DNA of 14,589 bases from UBA4416 sp040376995 (GTDB lineage: Bacteria; Bacteroidota; Bacteroidia; B-17B0; Aurantibacillaceae). Below are positions 1-7,794 of this stretch, in pieces (the first letter of the stretch is position 1; every line of letters begins with the position of its first letter). The notes beneath the pieces were generated by a model. The model was not told the DNA's origin. It made no database searches and saw only the letters and a list, made by a program, of their open reading frames with translations. A program made the position numbers and the translations under genes. The stretch is from positions 1-14,589 of the forward strand of contig JBEIPP010000075.1 of assembly GCA_040376995.1 (NCBI GenBank), read 5' to 3'.

Positions 1-30
1 AATATTCAGAACTTATTATTCCATAGCTGG

Positions 31-205
31 TTAATCCCAGATTACGCATTAGAAAATCTATTACGAGCTGAAACCTCTTCAAAACAGAACGCTTTGCCAC
101 TTTTTCTCCTTCATCATAGTGGTTACTATACTTCAGTCAAAAAAGTGTCTGTTTTATTAAGCTTTCAACTCTCATTACGATTCCTAATGCATAATCTGGG
201 TTAAT
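31..205. repeat. Large imperfect inverted repeat (70-bp arms, 35-bp loop)
   Basis: Bases 31-100 align without gaps to the reverse complement of 136-205, with about 46 of 70 positions identical by hand count. The best blocks are CCCAGATTA, GCATTAG, TGAAA and AAAACAGA. The loop is 101-135. Read outwards-in, each arm can be translated to a related peptide: PDYALENLLRAE on the plus strand and PDYALGIVMRVE on the minus strand. The element lies in an otherwise gene-poor stretch downstream of the leftward DUF5686 gene. It could be a decayed palindromic interspersed repeat or MITE-like element, or the remnant of an inverted duplication. No target-site duplication or transposase is visible. Confidence 0.7.
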
Positions 206-521
206 ATTAATACCCTTTATATTTTTTTTTAGGATTAACGTACTTTTTACAATATCTATTAGCTACTCAACTTTCATAGTTTTGTAAGTTTCTAATGTTT
301 GATTATACTTTTTATAATCCATAAAATAATATTCAGCAAAGCCTAATTTATTAGCAATGGCTTGAGTTGAGAAATTTTGAAATATCTGACTTGCTTCTAA
401 GCTTTTAAAGTAATAATCAATTAATTCTTGTTCAAACTGAAATAGGATATTCAACCGCTGATGTGGTCATCCAAATGTCTAAAAATGCTATTAATGCAAC
501 TATATATCTTATTTTATAATT
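206..521. other. Gene-poor intergenic stretch
   Basis: Between the inverted repeat and the stop codon of the DUF5686 gene I see no convincing gene, RNA or GC-rich terminator. The composition is very AT-rich. Short open frames exist on both strands, including the 63-codon one listed separately and a plus-strand frame of about 37 codons at 409-522. None has a persuasive start or family match. The region may be decayed coding sequence, but I cannot show it. Confidence 0.5.
263..454 (-). CDS. Small doubtful ORF, 63 codons
   Basis: This open frame begins with TTG at 454-452, is preceded by an in-frame stop at 469-467, and has no ATG before its internal methionine. The predicted product is polar and helical, with a C-terminal stretch around LGFAEYYFMDYKKY that loosely resembles a TPR helix pair. 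Past its stop, a different frame continues into the right arm of the inverted repeat, as might be expected of a frameshifted remnant. I recognise no family. It is more likely a chance frame or gene fragment than a working gene. Confidence 0.18.
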   Translation of the reverse strand: MNILFQFEQELIDYYFKSLEASQIFQNFSTQAIANKLGFAEYYFMDYKKYNQTLETYKTMKVE

Positions 522-2987
522 TTAAAATTGTAATCCTAATCCAATCAAAAAACCTTGATTAAATTTCTCATAAGGTCCGAAACCTAATACATAATCCAAT
601 CTAATAATTTGAAAAATATGTTCCACTCCAAAATTAACTTCATAATATTGATCTAATTTATCGTTAAACAATATATGACCGCCAAAAACCTCTTGGATTC
701 TATATTTTTTTAACAAAGGAATTTTATTAAATACAAATCCATTAAAATGATGCTCTGCGTGCGCTTCGGCATACCAATTTTTAGTGCTATAAGTATAATA
801 AGGCAGTAATTTAAAAGAATTTAAATAATCACTATTTGCTAAAATAGTTTGGTTACCATCAACGTGTTTGTAATCAACAAATTCAACATACTTGCTACTT
901 AAAAAACAGCCTCCTTTTAAACGATATGCAAATGTTCCAAATAAACCCATTTTGATATTATCATCAATACTCATTTTTACTAAATCATAATCAGCTTTCG
1001 TATTTAAACCAGAAATTGCTTTTGTGTATGAAAGATTAATGATTGGAAATTTACTTCCAACGATTATTTTTTCGTGAGGTCGTGTATAATATTTTTGTTT
1101 GAATCGAATAGACACTCCTAATTCAATAATAAATGAATTATTTACTGTAAAGCTCGAATCATCTGTATGAGATTTTAAAGGATCATTGCTTGTAAATAGT
1201 TTATTTTTATCATCTACCCATAAATTGCTTGTTGTGTTTTTTAATGCCGAACGTTCGGCATACTCTGCTTTAAAATTAGTAATCAATCCATTAATTAACT
1301 CTCGCCTATAATCAAACTCTGCATAAGTTCGTTTATATAGCTTCATAAAATTATCATTATTAAATAATGTATAATAAGTGTTTATGGAAGCATTTATAGG
1401 CTCATTACTATTAAACTGAACAGCGCTTGTTCCAAGTTTCACATTAAAGGATTCGAATTTTTCGGGTTTATGTAAATATTTCCAATTGACAATACCTCCC
1501 CATAAATAATTAGAAAAACCATACCGAACAGCTGCTGAAACATTATGATATTGATTGTTTTCATAACGCTTTGTCATATTCACTTTTATGGACGCATTCA
1601 CTCCTTCTACAGTATTGTATTGAATACCTGAAGTTAAAAGTCCGGAGGTGTTTAAACTAAATTTCTTAGCTGATTTATTATAACTATATCCTAATATTAA
1701 ATCAGAGAATGTTAATTTATTGCCTAGTCTATCCAAACTATCTTTATAGCGATCACTGTTTTTAATTTTTCCAATACTATCTTTTCTTATGTAATCAGCT
1801 TGTTCCTCATTTGTTAAAGGAACAGGACGAGTAGATTCCCAATACGATGTTTCTTTTTTATTTGCACCGTCTTCCACCTTTAAAACTTCACTTTTAAAGA
1901 ATGTTTTAGAAAACATGGGATTCATATCATAATCCGAAAATACAGCATTAAAATAACCATCACCAGAGAATCCAAATACTTTGAAATTAAATGTCATATT
2001 TAAACCTGTTGACATCCAAATTGAATCATTAACTGGAGCATTTAACTGTTTGATATGAAGAGTATCTACAAAATCAATTTTTGCATCTTTTGTTAAATAC
2101 ACATCAACACTATGAACTCTCCATGTATTTTCTTGAATATAAATAATACCTCTAAAACAAGGGTCGGTTTTACGCTTAGGTGTTATTTCTATCTTGTTCA
2201 ACATCTTACCATCTTCAAAAGTGGTACCTAATAACTTATATCGATAAGACAATAATGCATATTCGTTGATTGGCGAAATAAACGGTCTATCGCTTAATCC
2301 ATCTAAAGTAATTAAGTTTTCATAAACGTTAAACTTCATATCACTTACTTGGTTAAAACTAAATGCTTTATTATCGCCACTTACTTTACTAGAAAACATG
2401 ATTTCCTTTTCATCATTTGGCTTTCTGTAATGATATTTAGTTTCACTTTCGCTTAAATAAACAACGCCTAATAATGTTGAATCAATTTTCTCTCTATTAG
2501 AACTCATAGCGTTTAATAGCTTCACCATCTTTTCAGGATATTCCTTTAAACGTTGTAATCCTTTGATATATGCTTTACATGTAAAAGCATTAACTTGATT
2601 TAAATAATATTTTCGTTTTTTGATAGCTTGACGGATAACGGTATAAGCAGGATCTTCTCCATCTTTAATAAGTACTTCTTTTAACTCATAACTTTCTGGG
2701 GTTAATATAACATTTTTAGTAACATTACCTTCTACAGTTATTTTCTCTACTTTCTTTTTAAAACCTACATATTGAAAAATTAATTCGTAGAAACCAGGTT
2801 GAAGTTTTAAAGAATAAAAACCATCAGCATTAGCATTAGTACCTTGTGTTGTTCCTTTTACTAAAACTGACGAAAAGGATAAGGCTTGATTTTTCTCGTC
2901 AGATATTTTTCCACTAATAATAAACGTTTGTGAAAACACCTTTGAGGTTAGTAATGAAAAAATGACATAAAATATAATACTCTTCAT
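522..2987 (-). CDS. DUF5686 outer-membrane protein with carboxypeptidase-regulatory-like domain
   Basis: The 821-residue product starts at the ATG at 2987-2985, because MKSIIFYVIF...KVFSQ is a clean signal peptide (residues 1-20). An upstream in-frame ATG at 3014 would only place nine residues before it. Residues 24-100 form a carboxypeptidase-regulatory-like beta-sandwich (GKISDEKNQALSFSSVLVKG, then DGFYSL and the YVGF turn). From about residue 103 the protein matches DUF5686, including the characteristic DPAYTVIRQAIKKR stretch. The long C-terminal part alternates short strands and ends in GLGLQF, as expected of an outer-membrane beta-barrel. The family is common in Bacteroidota envelopes. 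Its substrate is unknown, and a role in surface assembly or transport is inference. It is separated from the next upstream leftward gene by a strong terminator, so it probably has its own promoter. I see no truncation. Confidence 0.9.
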   Translation of the reverse strand: MKSIIFYVIFSLLTSKVFSQTFIISGKISDEKNQALSFSSVLVKGTTQGTNANADGFYSLKLQPGFYELIFQYVGFKKKVEKITVEGNVTKNVILTPESYELKEVLIKDGEDPAYTVIRQAIKKRKYYLNQVNAFTCKAYIKGLQRLKEYPEKMVKLLNAMSSNREKIDSTLLGVVYLSESETKYHYRKPNDEKEIMFSSKVSGDNKAFSFNQVSDMKFNVYENLITLDGLSDRPFISPINEYALLSYRYKLLGTTFEDGKMLNKIEITPKRKTDPCFRGIIYIQENTWRVHSVDVYLTKDAKIDFVDTLHIKQLNAPVNDSIWMSTGLNMTFNFKVFGFSGDGYFNAVFSDYDMNPMFSKTFFKSEVLKVEDGANKKETSYWESTRPVPLTNEEQADYIRKDSIGKIKNSDRYKDSLDRLGNKLTFSDLILGYSYNKSAKKFSLNTSGLLTSGIQYNTVEGVNASIKVNMTKRYENNQYHNVSAAVRYGFSNYLWGGIVNWKYLHKPEKFESFNVKLGTSAVQFNSNEPINASINTYYTLFNNDNFMKLYKRTYAEFDYRRELINGLITNFKAEYAERSALKNTTSNLWVDDKNKLFTSNDPLKSHTDDSSFTVNNSFIIELGVSIRFKQKYYTRPHEKIIVGSKFPIINLSYTKAISGLNTKADYDLVKMSIDDNIKMGLFGTFAYRLKGGCFLSSKYVEFVDYKHVDGNQTILANSDYLNSFKLLPYYTYSTKNWYAEAHAEHHFNGFVFNKIPLLKKYRIQEVFGGHILFNDKLDQYYEVNFGVEHIFQIIRLDYVLGFGPYEKFNQGFLIGLGLQF

Positions 2988-3065
2988 AAAATAATAAACG
3001 TTTAAGATAAGCAAATAGTTACAGGTGGCACTGGCTTAGAATACATTTATAATAAATTATGACAT

Positions 3066-3097
3066 AAAAAAAGCGCTAGTAAATACTGGCGCTTTTT
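3066..3097 (-). terminator. Intrinsic terminator of the PD40/TPR gene
   Basis: Bases 3069-3080 pair with 3085-3096 in a 12-bp stem containing AAAAGCGC/GCGCTTTT and one G-T wobble, around the loop AAAT. On the minus strand the stem is followed by seven Ts (complement of 3066-3072). It lies about 20 bp past the stop of the gene at 3117-4727 and so ends its leftward transcription before the DUF5686 gene. Confidence 0.9.
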
Positions 3098-3116
3098 AGC
3101 TATTTTTATGATTCTC

Positions 3117-4727
3117 CTACTTTTCTTTATTCAACATTATTTGTTTTTCTAAAGAGAAAATATCTGTTTTTCCAATCTTTAATTCTACTTTTTCTTCGGC
3201 TGTTTTATAGCCTTTTTTAACAGCCTTTATTGTGTAGGTCATATCTCCTTTAAGTGTAATAAAATATTCGCCGTTTTCGTTAGTTACAGAAGAAGAAACT
3301 AATGCTCCAGATGCATCTAGTATTTTAACATCAACAGAAGCTATACCAGACCCTTGAAATCCGTCACGAACTGTACCTTTTAAAATACTTAGTCCGGTAT
3401 TTACTTTTTTCACTCCGTCTTTTTCTAATATTGCGTAATTAGATAAGTCAGCTTTATAAATATCGCTTTCACCTAAACCACCTTTACGCTCACTAGCAAA
3501 ATAAGCAGATTGAGCGTCTGCACTTACAACTAAAGGACCATCTTTATAAACTGTATTAATTGGATATCCAATATTTACAGGCTTAGTCCATTTACCATCC
3601 ACTAATGTAGTTTTAAATACATCATATGAACCCATTGAACCTTTACCGTCAGAAGAGAAAAATAATGTTTTACCATCTGGCGCTAAAAAAGCCCCTACTT
3701 CATCAAATTCTGTATTAATTTCTGAGCCTAAATTTTCTGGTTTACCCCACTCTGTTTTACTAATTCTTTTTACCATCCAAATATCAGCTCTTCCATAACC
3801 GCCTTTTCTTTCGCTAATAAAATATAATGTTTTACCATCCGGAGAAATACATGCTCCACCTTCCCAATAAGAAGTATTTATAGTTTTTCCTAAAGCCTCT
3901 GGAGTTTTCCATTTATTGTTTACTATTTTAGAAACAAAAATATCCCCTCCTCTTGATTCATTATCTTTTAAGTCATTCTTGTAAATAAATATTTGTTTTC
4001 CATCTGGGGAAATGCTCGTGCAAGCATCATGAGCAGGAGTATTTATGCTACCAGGTACATCTTCTGCTTGACCCCATTTTTTATTAATAGTATCCCAATT
4101 TGAAATAAATATGTCTTGAAAATATTTACCATCACCTTCAACATCAATTGGAGAATTGGTGTTTTCTGGACGACGTGTATTAAAAACCAATCGTCTTCCA
4201 TCGGCACTAATACAAGGAGTTTGCTCATCGTATTTAGAATTAACAGCAGCGCCCAAATTTTCAATTTTAACATCAATTGGAGTGCTTATATGTTTTTTAG
4301 CATTATTACAATGTGATATATAAACATCTACATCTTCCATTTCTGCTGTTTTAGAATTAACAGATGTTTTATAGGTGTTAAATTCAGCTAATGCATCTTC
4401 AATCTTTTCCTCCATTAGATAAATTTTACCAAGCACTAAATGAGATTCAGGTTTAACATCCTTATTAGTAGCAATGGCTTTCTTTAAATTTTCTAATGCT
4501 AAATCATATTCCTTTAACTGAAACTCACAATAGCCCACGTAATGCAATACACTAGCATCATCTGGATTTTTTTGTAAAACTTCTTTATAAATATTTAAGG
4601 CTCCAATATATTGACCCGCGAATAATTTCTGTTTTGCTAACACCATTTTAACCTGATCTCCAGCATCAAGTGCATGAACATTAGATAATAACGCAATAAA
4701 GCAAACGGATGTAATAAATTTTTTCAT
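3117..4727 (-). CDS. TPR/PD40/carboxypeptidase-regulatory protein, PorE-like without OmpA domain
   Basis: The 536-residue exported protein has a signal peptide at 1-19 ending in VHA, with no lipobox cysteine. Residues about 25-125 hold TPR helices (GQYIGALNIYKEVLQKNPDD, then EYDLALENLKKAI). Residues about 157-430 form a TolB-like propeller with five PD40 blades, each of the type ISPDGKTLYF, at about 172, 238, 293, 348 and 401. An INT motif with following acidic residues precedes most blades, and ERKGG...DIY closes several. Residues 448-530 are a carboxypeptidase-regulatory-like fold (KGTVRDGFQGSGIASVDV...NENGEYF). This order is that of PorE, a periplasmic type IX secretion component, but PorE also has a C-terminal OmpA peptidoglycan-binding domain and this protein stops before one. 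It therefore may be a paralogue with another envelope role. It diverges from the acyltransferase gene across a 57-bp gap. Confidence 0.85.
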   Translation of the reverse strand: MKKFITSVCFIALLSNVHALDAGDQVKMVLAKQKLFAGQYIGALNIYKEVLQKNPDDASVLHYVGYCEFQLKEYDLALENLKKAIATNKDVKPESHLVLGKIYLMEEKIEDALAEFNTYKTSVNSKTAEMEDVDVYISHCNNAKKHISTPIDVKIENLGAAVNSKYDEQTPCISADGRRLVFNTRRPENTNSPIDVEGDGKYFQDIFISNWDTINKKWGQAEDVPGSINTPAHDACTSISPDGKQIFIYKNDLKDNESRGGDIFVSKIVNNKWKTPEALGKTINTSYWEGGACISPDGKTLYFISERKGGYGRADIWMVKRISKTEWGKPENLGSEINTEFDEVGAFLAPDGKTLFFSSDGKGSMGSYDVFKTTLVDGKWTKPVNIGYPINTVYKDGPLVVSADAQSAYFASERKGGLGESDIYKADLSNYAILEKDGVKKVNTGLSILKGTVRDGFQGSGIASVDVKILDASGALVSSSVTNENGEYFITLKGDMTYTIKAVKKGYKTAEEKVELKIGKTDIFSLEKQIMLNKEK

Positions 4728-4784
4728 TTATGTTTTCTATAAAAATTAAATACTCGTTTATAAATATATAAAAAAGGATTTAAA

Positions 4785-5729
4785 ATGAAGATTATTGTGC
4801 AAAAAATGCTTCGGTTTCTTAATATTCTGTACTTTTATGGCATGAGTTCTATCGGATTTTACATAACACTTCCTTTTCTATATCTAATTTCTATACTTCC
4901 GTTTCCCCTATTTTATTTGGTATCAGATGGCGTATATTTTTTATTATACAGAGTTATAGGTTACCGTAAAAAAGTAGTTTTTGAAAATTTGAAAAATTCT
5001 TTCCCAAAAAAAACAGATAAAGAATTAAAATTAATTGAAAAGAAATTTTATAAATACCTCTGCGATTTATTTTTAGAAACATTAAAGACTTTAACCATTT
5101 CTAAAGAAGAAGCTTTAAAACGATGTCTATTGAATGAAAATACCAAAGCTATTTTTAAAGAATTAAACGACGAAAAAAAGTCTTGTATTTTGGTAATGGG
5201 ACATTTTGGTAATTGGGAATGGGCTGGTAATTCATTCAGCTTGGTTAATCCTCAACAGTTATATGTTATTTATCACCCCTTATCTAATAAGCATTTCGAT
5301 AAATTAATGTATGACATGCGTTCTCGATTTGGCACTAAATTATATGCCATGAAAGATACCATGCGCGAAATGATTAAAAACAGACATGAAGTAAATGCTA
5401 CGGCTTTTATTGCCGATCAAACACCTTCTCCAGAAGGCGCCTATTGGACTACCTTTTTAAACCAGGACACACCAGTTTTTTGGGGGACTGAAAAAATTGC
5501 TCAAAAATTAAATTATCCTGTTGTTTATGTAACCGTTAACCGAATAAAAAGAGGGTATTACGTAGTAAATACCGAATACCTTGTAAAAGACCCTAAGAAT
5601 ACCCAAGAAGGAGAAATATCTGAATTACATACAAAAAAATTAGAAAAAGATATTATTGCACAGCCTGAAATATGGTTATGGAGCCATAGACGCTGGAAAC
5701 ATAAAAGAAAAAAGCCATCAGATATTTAA
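4785..5729 (+). CDS. LpxL/HtrB-family lipid A acyltransferase
   Basis: The 314-residue protein belongs to the bacterial lipid A biosynthesis (late) acyltransferase family, which moves a fatty acyl chain from acyl-ACP to a Kdo-lipid A precursor at the inner face of the inner membrane. Residues 12-57 are strongly hydrophobic and anchor it. The catalytic HX4E motif is intact as H140-F-G-N-W-E145. Also typical are the RKKVVFENLKNSFP stretch (61-74), IADQTPSPEGAYW in the centre and WLWSHRRWKHKRK at the C-terminus. Length is usual for the family. The ATG at 4785 follows an AAAAAAGGATTT leader, and a second ATG at 4806 is possible. Some family members act on ornithine or other lipids, so the exact substrate is not certain. 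The last codons form part of the terminator stem. Confidence 0.9.
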   Translation: MKIIVQKMLRFLNILYFYGMSSIGFYITLPFLYLISILPFPLFYLVSDGVYFLLYRVIGYRKKVVFENLKNSFPKKTDKELKLIEKKFYKYLCDLFLETLKTLTISKEEALKRCLLNENTKAIFKELNDEKKSCILVMGHFGNWEWAGNSFSLVNPQQLYVIYHPLSNKHFDKLMYDMRSRFGTKLYAMKDTMREMIKNRHEVNATAFIADQTPSPEGAYWTTFLNQDTPVFWGTEKIAQKLNYPVVYVTVNRIKRGYYVVNTEYLVKDPKNTQEGEISELHTKKLEKDIIAQPEIWLWSHRRWKHKRKKPSDI

Positions 5730-5742
5730 CTGATGGCTTTTT
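5708..5742. terminator. Bidirectional terminator shared by acyltransferase and ferritin genes
   Basis: Bases 5709-5721 (AAAAAGCCATCAG) pair perfectly with 5730-5742 (CTGATGGCTTTTT) around an 8-nt loop. The stem ends in five Ts on the plus strand and six Ts on the minus strand, so it can serve both convergent genes. The TAA stop of the acyltransferase gene (5727-5729) is in the loop, so its final codons are part of the terminator. Confidence 0.92.
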
Positions 5743-5758
5743 AAATAAAAAAAGTCTA

Positions 5759-6286
5759 TTATTCTTTTCCTGCATCAGCTCCTTCTTGAGCTTTTTTCTC
5801 TTCGTTCTTTTTAAATGTTTTATTCAAATAATATAAACTCTTATCATCATAACCAACGCGCTTAATCATATCTATTAATTCATTAACTCCTTTTTCAGAC
5901 TGCTGTTGTTCTAAAACAAAAGCTTCTAAAAATTTAAACGTTGCAAAATCATTTTCTTCATAAGTTAGCTTAGCTAATTTATTAATGGCAACAGTAACTT
6001 CATGCTCTAAATCAAATACATATTGAAATACATCTAATAAATTTTTCAATTTAACTGATGTATCTTTCATAGGTTTAATATGAGCTCCTCCTCCATAAGT
6101 ATTTAAATACTTATAAATCTCCAACATATGTTCTCTTTCATCATTACTTGCATTGTAAAAATACTCTGCTATACCATCTAGATTTTTTTCTTCGCACCAA
6201 GTCGCTAAAGTTAAATATGCATTTGAAGCAAAAGCTTCTTTTTGAATTTGCTCATTAAGAGCATTTTTTACTTTATTAGATAACAT
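5759..6286 (-). CDS. Non-haem ferritin
   Basis: The 175-residue protein is a bacterial ferritin of the FtnA type, which oxidises Fe(II) and stores it in a 24-subunit cage in the cytoplasm. The start is the ATG at 6286-6284: MLSNKVKNALNEQIQKEAF aligns with FtnA from its first residues, whereas an in-frame upstream ATG at 6316 adds ten unrelated residues. With that start, the ferroxidase ligands fall at the standard positions E17, E50, H53, E94 and Q127, with E126 beside it. The C-terminal tail after about residue 155 (KNEEKKAQEGADAGKE) is charged and probably disordered. It is monocistronic between a shared terminator and a divergent promoter region. Iron regulation is likely from the family, but I see no clear Fur box. 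Confidence 0.96.
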   Translation of the reverse strand: MLSNKVKNALNEQIQKEAFASNAYLTLATWCEEKNLDGIAEYFYNASNDEREHMLEIYKYLNTYGGGAHIKPMKDTSVKLKNLLDVFQYVFDLEHEVTVAINKLAKLTYEENDFATFKFLEAFVLEQQQSEKGVNELIDMIKRVGYDDKSLYYLNKTFKKNEEKKAQEGADAGKE

Positions 6287-6363
6287 TATTAAAGGGTTTA
6301 TTAATTTGATAAACAATAATACAAAATTTAAATAAAATATACCCTTAATATCATATTAAATTT

Positions 6364-6378
6364 AATTTTATGAAAATT
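6364..6378. promoter_or_regulatory. Dyad AATTTT-ATG-AAAATT in divergent ferritin promoter region
   Basis: A 6-bp perfect inverted repeat with a 3-bp spacer lies between the divergent ferritin and secreted-protein genes (gap 6287-6412). It could be an operator, but in sequence this AT-rich such dyads also arise by chance, and it does not match a Fur box. Confidence 0.2.
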
Positions 6379-6412
6379 TAAAAACCATTCGTCTTTTATA
6401 TAAATGAATATT

Positions 6413-7741
6413 ATGAAAGCATATTATATCCTAATGATGTTAAGCTTTATTTCAGTATTTAAGGCGCAACAAACAATTACTATTTTGGGTAATGTGAAAG
6501 ATGGCAACACAAACAAACCTTTGCCCTATGTTGCTGTTCAGGTTCAAAATTCAAACTACGGAACAAATACCTCAAAAGACGGGGTATTTCATTTTTCAAT
6601 TCCTGCTAAAAAACATATTTCTATATTATTTAAATTGATGGGATATAACAGCAGAGTAAAAGAATATGATTTAAATGAAGGTCAAGACACTTTATTAATC
6701 TCCATCAATTTGAGTCAATCTTATTCAAGTTTAGATACTTTTACCGTGTATGCTAAACTTAAGCCAGATACGTTAGTTGGCTCTCCTAAATACAGTATTT
6801 ATGATTTTGATTTTTATGAGGATAAATTCATTTTATTAACTGCCGAAAAAACATTAGAAAAAGCGGAACTTAAATTAGCAGATGTTAATGGTAAAATTAT
6901 AACAAGCTACACTGTTCCAAAAGAAGGAGGCGAAGCTAAAGAGTTTTACCATGACTACATGGGTTACACAAACTTAGTGTGCAAAAATTATATTTACAGA
7001 ATTAATATGTATCACGATAGATTTGTTTTAATTCCATTAGCTATTGAAGATGTAAATGCGTTTATAAAACCTATTATAGATACCATTAATGGTAAAATTA
7101 TATTTTCAGATTATTGGAAAGATTATCCCATGTTTAATTACTTTAGTTTTAACGAAGCCGATAGTATAAAAGCACAATTGCATACCGTTGAAGACAAAGA
7201 AATGATGCATGCTTATAATTTCGAATACTATTCTTTAATACCAAAAGAAAAATTAGCAGCTCGACGATTAGCAATGGAATACAAAACTGATAAACACATC
7301 GTTGCCTCACTCATGAGTGGATTTACAAAAAGCATGTTTTATGAACCTTTATATGCTCCGCTTTATATCATAAAAGATACTATTAGTGTATTTGACCATT
7401 ATAAAAATCATTTATTTCATTTGGATAAAAACGGACATAAAATAGATTCTATCCCTATTAACTACAATCATCCAAAAAACTGGAAAGAGTGGAAAAACAA
7501 AATGCTTAAAGATGATATCAATAATTTAGTGTATGCTGTGTATGACAAAAATGGGCACAAATACATTAAACAAATAAGCACGCAAACCGGCAAAGATTTA
7601 GGAAAATACAATCTGCAATTCCATAGTGCTGATAAACTCAAAATACACGATGGGTATGCTTACTATATCTACAGGCCTTATGAAAGCACTCAGGAAAAGT
7701 TTTTCTACCGAGAACTCATAAAACTAGAAAACACAAATTGA
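6413..7741 (+). CDS. Secreted protein of unknown function with N-terminal carboxypeptidase-regulatory-like domain
   Basis: From the ATG at 6413 the product is 442 residues. An ATG at 6404 adds only three. The signal peptide MKAYYILMMLSFISVFKAQ ends at about residue 19. Residues 22-100 match a carboxypeptidase-regulatory-like beta-sandwich (GNVKDGNTNKPLPYVAVQVQ, DGVFHF, KLMGYNSRV). The remaining 340 residues match no family I can name. They are rich in aromatic residues and short strands of the type KFILLTAEKT, ADVNGKIITSY, FHLDKNGHKI and VYDKNGHKYI, which would suit a beta-propeller. It has no visible C-terminal type IX sorting domain, lipobox or late membrane helix, so a periplasmic location is inferred. 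It diverges from ferritin and lies 53 bp before the histidine kinase gene, without a clear terminator between. Confidence 0.8.
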   Translation: MKAYYILMMLSFISVFKAQQTITILGNVKDGNTNKPLPYVAVQVQNSNYGTNTSKDGVFHFSIPAKKHISILFKLMGYNSRVKEYDLNEGQDTLLISINLSQSYSSLDTFTVYAKLKPDTLVGSPKYSIYDFDFYEDKFILLTAEKTLEKAELKLADVNGKIITSYTVPKEGGEAKEFYHDYMGYTNLVCKNYIYRINMYHDRFVLIPLAIEDVNAFIKPIIDTINGKIIFSDYWKDYPMFNYFSFNEADSIKAQLHTVEDKEMMHAYNFEYYSLIPKEKLAARRLAMEYKTDKHIVASLMSGFTKSMFYEPLYAPLYIIKDTISVFDHYKNHLFHLDKNGHKIDSIPINYNHPKNWKEWKNKMLKDDINNLVYAVYDKNGHKYIKQISTQTGKDLGKYNLQFHSADKLKIHDGYAYYIYRPYESTQEKFFYRELIKLENTN

Positions 7742-7774
7742 AACTTTGTTTATTGAGTTTTTATGTGCATTTTC

Positions 7775-7789
7775 GTTATTCATAATAAC
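7775..7789. promoter_or_regulatory. Dyad GTTATT-CAT-AATAAC before histidine kinase start
   Basis: A perfect 6-bp inverted repeat with a 3-bp spacer ends 5 bp before the ATG at 7795. It could be an operator or a small hairpin that affects translation initiation. The sequence AATAACAAT on its right side also occurs just before the ATG of the next gene at 8858. Confidence 0.25.
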
Positions 7790-7794
7790 AATAC

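Noticed and set aside
1..204. Plus-strand open frame of 67 codons running in from the left edge
   Set aside because: It crosses both arms of the inverted repeat, so its openness and peptide-like look may come from the repeat; there is no start codon in view and no recognised family.
277..284. TAGTTTTG, a plus-strand match to the -7 promoter consensus
   Set aside because: No -33 partner is present and no plus-strand gene follows until 4785.
4043..4316. Two overlapping open frames (4043-4276 minus and 4116-4316 plus) inside the PD40/TPR gene
   Set aside because: Both are shadows of a well-supported coding sequence in other frames and have no independent support.
6287..6412. Possible Fur box between ferritin and the divergent gene
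   Set aside because: The gap is almost pure A/T and has short dyads, but nothing close to the GATAATGATAATCATTATC pattern.
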